DNA of 14,459 nucleotides from Promethearchaeota archaeon. GTDB lineage: Archaea; Asgardarchaeota; Lokiarchaeia; Sigynarchaeales; SOKP01. Below, piece after piece: positions 8,085-14,336 of the stretch. Under the pieces are notes generated by a model that was not told where the DNA came from, searched no databases, and saw only the letters and a program-made list of their open reading frames with translations. The DNA is taken from NCBI GenBank assembly GCA_019894875.1, contig JAGXNR010000075.1:1-14459 (forward strand), in the 5' to 3' direction. The position numbers and the translations under genes are program-made. Numbering within the stretch: the stretch's first letter is position 1; each line of letters starts with the position of its first letter.

Positions 8085-8243
8085 TTAGAATTTAAATTTC
8101 TTTTTAACTCTTTTTTCTCTTACTTCTAAGGATTCTTTCTCATCTCTTATAATTTTAAACACATCTCTTTTACTATCACTAGATTTAAACGCTTTATCAA
8201 GTTCTTCCTCTAATTCTTCTTCAGTTAAATCTTTCTGATTCAC
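8085..8243 (-). CDS. Possible small charged helical protein (52 aa, GTG start)
   Basis: An open frame in the 280-nt gap between the transporter and the cupin gene. Starting at GTG 8243 it encodes 52 residues dominated by Glu and Lys. LTEEELEEELDKAFK is followed by a basic helix ending VKKKFKF, giving an acidic-to-basic gradient over one or two predicted amphipathic helices. No ATG occurs in frame; the frame stays open upstream as far as the end of the cupin gene, so the start is uncertain. The protein-like composition (few random hydrophobic runs, heptad-like spacing) argues for coding, but no family is recognised. It could be the remains of a longer gene or a genuine microprotein co-transcribed with the cupin. 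Confidence 0.4.
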   Translation of the reverse strand: MNQKDLTEEELEEELDKAFKSSDSKRDVFKIIRDEKESLEVREKRVKKKFKF

Positions 8244-8326
8244 AAGTTTTATTGAGTAAAAAGAAAATATAAAATTTATGTAATTCTGTTTAGTGGTGAA
8301 ATTACTTTTTGCTGAAGTATAAGGAT

Positions 8327-8653
8327 TTATGCCTTTACCATTATTAGCATCATCTTAAATCTTTTCAGGGCTTTTAATGCATGAGGTTCATTACCCGGCA
8401 TTAAAATCATCTGTCCCTTTGTTAAAATGTGTTTGTTTTGTGATATCATAATTTCGGCTTCCCCATCAAAAACATACACAATTGCGTCAAAAGGTGCAGT
8501 ATGTTCACTTAATCCTTCTCCTTGATCAAAAGAAAATAATGTCACGGTACCAACATCCTTATTGATTAAAGTTCTACTCACGATTGAGCCTTCTTGGTAA
8601 TCTAACATCTTTTCTAATTCTAGGGCTTCTGTCAATTCAATTTTTTCGGTCAT
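8327..8653 (-). CDS. Small single-domain cupin protein
   Basis: A 108-residue protein consisting of one cupin beta-barrel. Cupin motif 1 is GEGLSEHTAPFDAIVYVFDGEAEI (starting at 45; the stretch spans the metal-binding region), and motif 2 is MPGNEPHALKAL (85-96). The sEHtaPfdA variant is common in stand-alone prokaryotic cupins. It has one histidine in motif 1 (His51) instead of the HxH pair, plus His91 in motif 2, so metal binding may be weakened or use other ligands. Such cupins are often sugar- or ligand-binding proteins or minor dioxygenase/isomerase-like enzymes of unknown substrate. No partner gene clarifies the role; a possible 52-residue protein gene lies just downstream on the same strand. 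Confidence 0.88.
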   Translation of the reverse strand: MTEKIELTEALELEKMLDYQEGSIVSRTLINKDVGTVTLFSFDQGEGLSEHTAPFDAIVYVFDGEAEIMISQNKHILTKGQMILMPGNEPHALKALKRFKMMLIMVKA

Positions 8654-8876
8654 AATTATCTCATTTTATTGTATTAATACTAATTCTATCTTAAATAAAG
8701 AAGAATTATATATAAAGATCAATTCGAACATGTTTAACTATAACAGAAAATCCTTCATTTTTAACTTGATTCAAAAAAGAGTTGTAATAATTGCGGGATG
8801 CTCCAAAAAAAGGAATCTATACTCAACCCTGCAATTGGTTAAAGTTGGGGATTAAATTTTAGTTTCACTTATAAAA

Positions 8877-9380
8877 TCAATCTAATGATGTTGGAACTCT
8901 CCATATTGTTCCACAATTTCCGCATTTATAACATTTGCCGTAGATCCGTGGATAATCCATTAGGATATGAGTTTTGTCAGTTTCTTCATATATTAACTGA
9001 TGTCGAGTATTATCACAGCTAGGGCACATTCGTCTTGAATCTCCTTCCATGATTGTTTTGTACTTTGTACTTAGGGGGACGCTTGGAGGGTCAAACTCAG
9101 ATGTAATCTCAAAGTTTTCTACTTTTGAAGCGATTGGTTCTTCTTGTCCTTCTATAGAATCTGATAATTCCTTTTTCTTTTCTTTTTTGAACAGTTTAAG
9201 AGGCTTCTTTTCTTCAATATCGACGGGGGGTTTCTCTTCACGAGAAGCTAATTTCTTTCGTAATGAAGCATTCTCTATTTGTAATACTTTTAATTTTTTT
9301 CTTAAGCTTGCATTCTCGTTTTTTAATTGTTCTATAATTTTTTCATTATCCCCCTGAGGTGGTTGTTTTATTTCTGTCAT
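8877..9380 (-). CDS. Coiled-coil protein with C-terminal zinc ribbon
   Basis: A 167-residue protein taken from the ATG at 9380; the frame can be opened five codons earlier at a TTG, but ATG is preferred. Residues 11-46 form a coiled coil with two near-identical units, ENASLRKKL at 22-30 and 36-44, spaced exactly two heptads apart. A long basic/acidic linker (47-110) is probably disordered. The C-terminal region holds CPSC (119-122) and CYKCGNC (150-156), a TFIIS/RPB9-like or rubredoxin-like zinc ribbon ending GTIWRVP. Zinc ribbons of this form usually bind nucleic acid or the transcription machinery, with the coiled coil giving oligomerisation. The gene is divergent from a gelsolin-domain gene across 200 nt, so the two may share regulation. 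No named family is recognised. Confidence 0.8.
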   Translation of the reverse strand: MTEIKQPPQGDNEKIIEQLKNENASLRKKLKVLQIENASLRKKLASREEKPPVDIEEKKPLKLFKKEKKKELSDSIEGQEEPIASKVENFEITSEFDPPSVPLSTKYKTIMEGDSRRMCPSCDNTRHQLIYEETDKTHILMDYPRIYGKCYKCGNCGTIWRVPTSLD

Positions 9381-9420
9381 TTTTCTTAACTCCAAACTTC
9401 TTAATTTTTTTTTATTTACC

Positions 9421-9428
9421 TTATTTAA
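9421..9428 (-). promoter_or_regulatory. TATA box for the coiled-coil/zinc-ribbon gene
   Basis: Minus-strand ttaaataa, 40 nt upstream of the ATG at 9380, predicting a leader of about 15-20 nt. It sits next to long A/T runs, which makes the call uncertain. Confidence 0.35.
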
Positions 9429-9528
9429 AAAAATAGAACCGTTTTTTTTAACAAAGTAATAAAGTTCTGATTAAAAAACTTAAGGAAATCGAAAGGATAA
9501 AATTTTAACTTCTTATTGCAAAAGAAGA

Positions 9529-9537
9529 TTTTTAAAC
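9529..9537 (+). promoter_or_regulatory. Possible TATA box for the gelsolin-domain gene
   Basis: A tttttaaac element 43 nt upstream of the ATG at 9581, implying a short leader. It is weak and set in AT-rich DNA. Confidence 0.3.
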
Positions 9538-9580
9538 TTGGAATCTATTTATTTTCATATTATAGATTGTCCTTTTGAGA

Positions 9581-10438
9581 ATGAGTACTGATATGCGGTT
9601 ATTTAAAATTAGTGAAAAAGGAGAATTAGAGCCACTCAATAGGTTATTTTTCGAGGAAGATGATGTATATCTTGTAGATGATAGAGAAAATAATACAATA
9701 TACATTTGGGTGGGATTAAATGTTAATCAAGATAAAAAGGATATCACCGCAGAGATAGCAAGAAAATTGGATAAAGATCGTGGTGGATCTACAAAAATCC
9801 TCATTATGAAGCAAAAAAGAGAATATGGTTCATTTTTAGCTATGATGCATAATTTGGAAAAGGGCTTAATTCCCGGCAAAACCGTGGAGAGGAGGCCAGA
9901 ATTTGTTTTTAAAGCACCTCCAGAGAGTATAGAGTTTGTTAAACTCGATGGTACACCACAAAAAAGAGAAGATACGGTTGAATCAAGAATATCACAATGG
10001 TTAACACAGCTTATAGAACATAGAAAAGTTATACCAGAAGGAAAACCTGAGAAAATCATTGAATCTGTCAAATTCGTTAAATTTGAAAAAGAAACGCCCA
10101 AAATAGAATCTCAAGTGAAACCTAAAGTTGAAAAAACTATCATTACAGAAGAGGATCAAGAAGAAGATGAAGAATCAGACCTCAAAACTCAAGTGAGAGA
10201 AGCAGCATATTATCTTTCATTGAATAAATATTCCTACGATGATTTATGTTGGATGTTGGCTGAAAAAATTCAAAAAATGAGTCTTGATTTGCCTTCTATT
10301 GAGGATATTAAACAAAAAGCGGAAGAAGTTTTCCATTCATCATGTAGCTATGATGAACTATGCTGGTTAAATGCTGAGATGGATTTTTTAATCAAGAAGA
10401 GTTTTCTAGAAAAGAAAACTAATAGATTTAACTATTGA
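9581..10438 (+). CDS. Gelsolin-domain protein with duplicated C-terminal SYDxLCW helical repeat
   Basis: A 285-residue protein taken from the ATG at 9581; an in-frame TTG two codons earlier is less likely, and MRLF at 9593 is another option. Residues 5-95 resemble a gelsolin/ADF-H-like domain: RLFKI, then the strands DDVYLVDD and NTIYIWVG, and the long helix DKKDITAEIARKLDKDRGG. Gelsolin domains bind, sever or cap actin filaments, and Asgard archaea encode both actins and gelsolins, so this is a candidate cytoskeletal regulator. An acidic, low-complexity linker (about 150-202) follows. The C-terminus carries two copies of a helical motif, SYDDLCWMLAE (218-228) and SYDELCWLNAE (256-266), 38 residues apart. 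I do not recognise this repeat; it may be a protein-binding module. The 3' end overlaps the convergent transporter gene by 7 nt. Confidence 0.85.
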   Translation: MSTDMRLFKISEKGELEPLNRLFFEEDDVYLVDDRENNTIYIWVGLNVNQDKKDITAEIARKLDKDRGGSTKILIMKQKREYGSFLAMMHNLEKGLIPGKTVERRPEFVFKAPPESIEFVKLDGTPQKREDTVESRISQWLTQLIEHRKVIPEGKPEKIIESVKFVKFEKETPKIESQVKPKVEKTIITEEDQEEDEESDLKTQVREAAYYLSLNKYSYDDLCWMLAEKIQKMSLDLPSIEDIKQKAEEVFHSSCSYDELCWLNAEMDFLIKKSFLEKKTNRFNY

Positions 10439-11085
10439 ATGAAATAGGTTATTACTGTAATACAACCTATACCTATAAATATTATTGTTGTAATTACTGC
10501 TAAATAAAATTTTGGGACTTTTTTGGCAATTACAGTGCCTAAGAATACTCCCATCCATGCTAAAGTTATTAGAGCTAGAAAAGATCCAATCCATACCTCT
10601 ACAGGAGAAGAATAAACAGAAGTGAGAGTAATGGTTAGAATTTGAGTTTTATCCCCTAATTCCATTATGAAAATAAAGAAAAATCCAGCTAGATACGCAT
10701 TTTTTTTTAACTTGGATAATTTGGATGTAATTTTTTTAGGCGGATCATTATTTTCAGAACTGCCAACATCGATTGATTTATTTTTTTTCTTGTCTTGTCT
10801 TTCTTGGTATAGTTTCTTAATTTTGGGTAACTCTAAACTCCCTATAACAATGAATAGAATTCCAGAGAGTAATGTAATAATTGAAAGATCAACATACTGA
10901 GTTATAATAGCTCCAAAAATTACCCCAAGGGAGACAATTAATGCAAAACCTAGTGTTGCTCCTATGCCAACTTTAAATTTTTTTTCATATTCCAAGCTTA
11001 AATTGAATACAATCAGCTGAGTTTTATCACCAAGTTCCCCAAGGAATAAAATACCATAAGTAATAAAAATAACAACCCAATCCAT
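10432..11085 (-). CDS. GDT1/TMEM165 (UPF0016) family cation transporter
   Basis: A 217-residue membrane protein with two homologous halves of about three helices each. Each half carries the family signature ELGDKTQ, at 17-23 and 142-148; the acidic residues line the cation pathway. A charged, Lys-rich loop (about 87-127) joins the halves. The family (yeast Gdt1, human TMEM165, bacterial MneA) exports Mn2+ or moves Ca2+/Mn2+ in exchange for protons. In a prokaryote the likely role is manganese or calcium efflux across the cytoplasmic membrane. Its length is normal for a prokaryotic two-half member. The stop codon overlaps the gelsolin-domain gene tail to tail. A TATA box sits 24 nt upstream. 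The family is secure; the ion is inferred. Confidence 0.92.
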   Translation of the reverse strand: MDWVVIFITYGILFLGELGDKTQLIVFNLSLEYEKKFKVGIGATLGFALIVSLGVIFGAIITQYVDLSIITLLSGILFIVIGSLELPKIKKLYQERQDKKKNKSIDVGSSENNDPPKKITSKLSKLKKNAYLAGFFFIFIMELGDKTQILTITLTSVYSSPVEVWIGSFLALITLAWMGVFLGTVIAKKVPKFYLAVITTIIFIGIGCITVITYFIQ

Positions 11086-11109
11086 GTTAATTTACATTAA
11101 CCATGAAAA

Positions 11110-11117
11110 ATAAATAA
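11110..11117 (-). promoter_or_regulatory. TATA box for the GDT1-family gene
   Basis: Minus-strand ttatttat, 24 nt upstream of the ATG at 11085, consistent with a leaderless or very short-leader mRNA. Confidence 0.35.
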
Positions 11118-11200
11118 TTTGTTTAAGTTCCGGGTATTTAAAATTGTTTTAAGTAGGTTTTTTACGATCCCATAATTTTACATTACAATTCACTAATTAT

Positions 11201-11212
11201 TTTATTATAAAA
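11201..11212 (+). promoter_or_regulatory. TATA box and weak SD for the ferredoxin-nitroreductase gene
   Basis: A tttattataaaa element lies 26 nt upstream of the ATG at 11239. A weak purine stretch (aaaggt, 11225-11230) lies between, so either a short leader with a poor Shine-Dalgarno site or a nearly leaderless mRNA is possible. Confidence 0.35.
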
Positions 11213-11238
11213 ACTAATTAAGTAAAAGGTAAATGTAG

Positions 11239-12048
11239 ATGACTATTATAGGGATAGATTATGATAAATGTACAAATTGTAAGAACTGTTTATATTCATG
11301 TTATTATATAAGGAACGATAAGGAGCAAGATAGAGTAATTCTTAATGATCCATTAAACTTATGTAATAGATGTGGACATTGTATCGCAAAGTGCCCAGAA
11401 AATGCTTTTTTGCATAAAGATTTTGGGGAAGTAATAGAATTCATAGATGATCAAGATCCTTATTCTATGATTTCTTATGATAAGCTTCATAACTTTATGA
11501 GTGCTAAAAGATCGGTAAGACAGTACAAAAGTAAGAAGATTCCAAAGGAGATATTGAAAAAAGTAATCAATTCAATGAGTTATGCCGCAACGGGAGGTAA
11601 TGCTCGTAGATTGAAGTGTCTTATTATTTCAGAAGAAGAAAAAATCAAACATCTGTCAGATTCTATTATAGAGAGAATGCTTTCAGACCCAACCACAACA
11701 GAAGGATATAAACAAGGATTAAAACTTATGAGAGAAAGGGGAAGAGATCCGATTTTTTATAAAGCACCTCATGTAATCATACTATACTCAGACAATAATT
11801 TCGATGCTATGAATGCTACTATTGCCTTTACAACCGGAATGTTAAGCGGACAATCTTTAGGTTTAGGTTCTTGCTGGATTGGAATGGCTCACATGTTTTT
11901 AAACATTGATAAAAAATATAAAAAAGATAATCTAGGTATTGAAGGGACAGTTTGGGGTGCTATAATTATTGGATATCCTACTGTGAAGTTTCATAGAATT
12001 CCTCCGCGACCTATCATTCCAACTAAAGGTTTAGAAGAACTGGACTAG
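11239..12048 (+). CDS. 2x[4Fe-4S] ferredoxin-nitroreductase fusion protein
   Basis: A 269-residue fusion. The N-terminal ferredoxin has cluster 1 ligands C11, C14, C17 and C21 (followed by Tyr instead of the usual Pro) and cluster 2 ligands C42, C45, C48 and C52. The C-terminal nitroreductase-fold domain starts near 85 with RSVRQY (91-96), the FMN-phosphate-binding arginine motif. ATGGNARRL (117-125), GLGSCWIG (208-215) and IIGYP (243-247) follow. Such Fd-nitroreductases pass electrons from ferredoxin to FMN and reduce nitro compounds, quinones or other organic acceptors in anaerobes; the native substrate is usually unknown. It converges on the hgcB-like gene with 46 nt between them, so it is not in that operon, though its electron-transfer theme matches. 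Confidence 0.92.
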   Translation: MTIIGIDYDKCTNCKNCLYSCYYIRNDKEQDRVILNDPLNLCNRCGHCIAKCPENAFLHKDFGEVIEFIDDQDPYSMISYDKLHNFMSAKRSVRQYKSKKIPKEILKKVINSMSYAATGGNARRLKCLIISEEEKIKHLSDSIIERMLSDPTTTEGYKQGLKLMRERGRDPIFYKAPHVIILYSDNNFDAMNATIAFTTGMLSGQSLGLGSCWIGMAHMFLNIDKKYKKDNLGIEGTVWGAIIIGYPTVKFHRIPPRPIIPTKGLEELD

Positions 12049-12094
12049 AATAAGTAATATTATTATTTTTGACTATATGAAGAAACCTTTTATT

Positions 12095-12388
12095 TTAACC
12101 ACAACAACTATTACCGTTTGGATTTTTAGAACGGGCTCTAGCGTCCCATAAACACCCGCAACCTTTGCGTTCTTGCAAGATGACCGCCATAGCTGGACAA
12201 TTTTTTTTACAAGCACTACATTCTGTGCATCTTTCTGGTTCAAGAATTTCAAATTTTCCATTGTTATCTGACTGGGGGATTCCAAAAGGACATATTTCAG
12301 CACAGATTCCACATCCCGTACATAATGCTTGATCAATGGATATTTTTGGAAGTGTAATTTGTATCTTTATCGAAGCTGGTTTTAACAT
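12095..12388 (-). CDS. hgcB: HgcB-type 2x[4Fe-4S] ferredoxin
   Basis: A 97-residue ferredoxin taken from the ATG at 12388, which has a GGTG element 11 nt upstream; a GTG at 12400 would add four residues. Cluster ligands are C23, C26, C29 and C33, then C54, C57, C60 and C64, each followed by Pro. Beyond the ferredoxin fold it carries the HgcB-specific extras: a KGCGC segment (C77, C79) after the second cluster and a Cys-Cys pair at the extreme C-terminus (C95-C96, ending CCG). In known HgcB the two clusters reduce the HgcA corrinoid to Co(I), and the extra cysteines are thought to bind and deliver Hg(II). The second motif reads CTECSAC where CMECGAC is usual. It lies 70 nt downstream of the HgcA-type gene on the same strand, in the canonical hgcA-hgcB order. 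Confidence 0.85.
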   Translation of the reverse strand: MLKPASIKIQITLPKISIDQALCTGCGICAEICPFGIPQSDNNGKFEILEPERCTECSACKKNCPAMAVILQERKGCGCLWDARARSKNPNGNSCCG

Positions 12389-12458
12389 TATTATAAACAC
12401 ACCATTTTTATTTTCTAATTATATTAAGAGTTTTTTCATATTTATGTAATTCTATAAT

Positions 12459-14114
12459 TTAAAATAATACAATTCCACTAAGCATTAAAACCGCTCCGAT
12501 GACCAATAGCGGAAGATGAATTTTCCTAAAAGTGGGATATTCTTCTTGAATTTCGCCAGGACTGGTTTTCATAGAGTAGCCACTAAAGCTCATTGTAAAA
12601 AAGAAAGCAAGCCAAAAGTAAAAACAAACGTTACAGAAGATTAAATAAAACGAACCATGCAAGAACCATGTAATTCCTCCCAAAAACAATGTGTTAAGGA
12701 TTCCGAAGAAAATACCTTTCTTTATAAAACTCCTAGTAAAATTGGCTAAAGGAAATAAGGCCATAATTAGAGCATTAGTTAGAATAATCCAAAGCCAAAT
12801 TTCACCAATTCTCCAAAATTTACTAACCCAAAATGGATGAACGAAGCTCAACGCAAAAAGGAGAATGAGCAAAGCGATCGTGGGCCGAAGGAAGATTTTT
12901 CGTAGTAAAAAAGTTGTATGCGTTATAAATGCCCTCAACCTATGGGAACTTGTAAATTTTGCTAGCTTCCATTTATCAGGTTTCTTAGCAGGTCGATCTT
13001 TTAAAAATTGTGGTAAATATTTTGCCCAAACAGGCCCATATAGCAGATTAAAAGGGAAATTTGGTGATTCACTAGAGATCAAGGGAGCAGCAACACCCCC
13101 TGCTGCAAGTTGTGGGAGAATTAAGGTTTTTCTAGTAGTAACTTTTTCAATTCCGGAGGCTTCAACCGCTTCAATGAGTTGTTTGTTTCCAAAATTATCC
13201 CCTCGTGCTGCACACCACACATTTATACCTTTAGAATCCACACACAAGACCCAAGCATCAATTCCTTTAAGTGATCGCATTACCCTAATATATGTGTAAA
13301 GATAATTCGCAGTGGTGATTAAGGGTGATCTCTCATCGGGTTGTCCAGATTGATAGATTCCCGGTTCGATTGGGATATGATCTACTTGTCCAGTAAATAT
13401 ACATTTGTAAATTTGCATTTGAGCTTTAAATCCTTTGAATTTTCTAGGTTGTGGTCGATAATAACCAGGTTCATTCACATCTTCTTGAACGATTTTTTCC
13501 AATTCTAGTGCTCGTATAGATCCATGCTCCCAACTTTTTTCGGTTATTATTTTAAATCCTATAGGTTCAATATAGTTAAAAAACCACTTCACCAGAGAAG
13601 TACTTGGAAGACGAAGTCTTCTCAGTTTTTTTTTATACCACCATCGTTTTATTTTAAAGATAATTTTCCAAAAACCAGAAGGAATAAACTCCGCCCCAAT
13701 GAGAAGTTTTCCGTTTTGTTTCAATTTTTTCCATGCATTTCGAAGAAAAATTTGTTGTTCAAAAGGTCTTAGTTCAGAAAGCATAAAAGTACTAACTATA
13801 AAATCTCTAGAATTCTCCTCAACGGGCATTTCAGAAATAGAGCCTATTTGATAAATTAATTTTACTTCCTTCTCAGTAGGATAATTTTTCATTGAAGCAT
13901 TTATCATCTGAAAATTCTTGTCTATTGCAATTATCTCATTACCTTTTAGCGCCATTTTAGCTGCAAGAGTTCCTGTACCGCACCCTACTTCTAAGATAGA
14001 ATTAGCAGTTCCAATTTGTTCCAAAATCCAATCCTTAACCTCAATATTAACTCCTTTGGTTAAGGCTGTAAATTTCTCATCATAAGTATCTGGTTCTTCT
14101 TCTAACTTCCGCAT
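12459..14114 (-). CDS. hgcA: SAM methyltransferase-HgcA fusion (corrinoid membrane protein)
   Basis: A 551-residue protein in three parts. Residues 1-205 are a class I SAM methyltransferase: ILEVGCGTGTLA (40-51) is motif I, Asp65 (AIDKN) the ribose-binding acid, and VSTFMLSELRP (107-117) the motif IV region. Residues 236-375 are an HgcA-type corrinoid-binding domain: GIYQSGQPDERSPLITTANY, DAWVL, DSKGINVWCAARG with cap-helix Cys301, TLILPQLAAGGVAA and LLYGPV. Residues 405-551 hold five membrane helices, with FTMSFSGYSMKTSPGEIQEE corresponding to the conserved NFTG...GV segment of HgcA. HgcA carries methylcobamide and transfers methyl to Hg(II). The usual GK after NVWCAA is RG here. There is no TIM barrel, which excludes the acetyl-CoA-synthase corrinoid proteins. 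The start is fixed by an in-frame TGA 24 nt upstream. The HgcA assignment is strong; mercury as substrate is inferred. Confidence 0.87.
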   Translation of the reverse strand: MRKLEEEPDTYDEKFTALTKGVNIEVKDWILEQIGTANSILEVGCGTGTLAAKMALKGNEIIAIDKNFQMINASMKNYPTEKEVKLIYQIGSISEMPVEENSRDFIVSTFMLSELRPFEQQIFLRNAWKKLKQNGKLLIGAEFIPSGFWKIIFKIKRWWYKKKLRRLRLPSTSLVKWFFNYIEPIGFKIITEKSWEHGSIRALELEKIVQEDVNEPGYYRPQPRKFKGFKAQMQIYKCIFTGQVDHIPIEPGIYQSGQPDERSPLITTANYLYTYIRVMRSLKGIDAWVLCVDSKGINVWCAARGDNFGNKQLIEAVEASGIEKVTTRKTLILPQLAAGGVAAPLISSESPNFPFNLLYGPVWAKYLPQFLKDRPAKKPDKWKLAKFTSSHRLRAFITHTTFLLRKIFLRPTIALLILLFALSFVHPFWVSKFWRIGEIWLWIILTNALIMALFPLANFTRSFIKKGIFFGILNTLFLGGITWFLHGSFYLIFCNVCFYFWLAFFFTMSFSGYSMKTSPGEIQEEYPTFRKIHLPLLVIGAVLMLSGIVLF

Positions 14115-14194
14115 AAAAGTAACAGCTATGATAATCCCTCATTCAAAAAGATATTTTCACATCATTTAATTCTTGATAAAAATCAAATTTTTAA

Positions 14195-14210
14195 TTTTAT
14201 AAATATTGGA
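14195..14210. promoter_or_regulatory. AT-rich divergent promoter region, TATA-like element
   Basis: The 222-nt gap between the HgcA-fusion gene and the partial rightward gene contains a ttttataaatatt element readable on either strand. For the HgcA fusion it would imply a leader of about 55 nt; the rightward gene has its own tttataag near 14264. No inverted repeat resembling an ArsR/MerR operator was found by eye. Confidence 0.25.
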
Positions 14211-14336
14211 CTCTATTTAATTTATCTATTGAAAATATATTAGATAATTAAATATCTCAGAAAGATTTATAAGAAATCATCATAAAACTTTATTGATTTA
14301 CTAAAAAATTAATTTGAGATTCTAAAGGTAGTGTCA

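Noticed and set aside
9381..9395. TTG start for the zinc-ribbon gene
   Set aside because: The ATG at 9380 lies just downstream, before any domain; the five extra residues add nothing recognisable.
9575..9580. TTG start for the gelsolin-domain gene
   Set aside because: An ATG follows two codons later and leaves the domain intact, so the rarer start is not needed.
12073..12336. 87-residue open frame overlapping the hgcB-type gene on the same strand
   Set aside because: It is a shadow frame; the overlapping frame has all eight ferredoxin cysteines in register and the HgcB tail.
12865..13299. 144-residue plus-strand frame inside the HgcA fusion gene
   Set aside because: It is antisense to the conserved corrinoid and membrane domains and has no family features.
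12459..14114. Corrinoid domain as acetyl-CoA synthase corrinoid protein (CdhD/CdhE, AcsC/AcsD)
   Set aside because: There is no TIM-barrel or Fe-S domain; instead a C-terminal five-helix membrane domain and the NVWCA cap helix are present, which are HgcA features.
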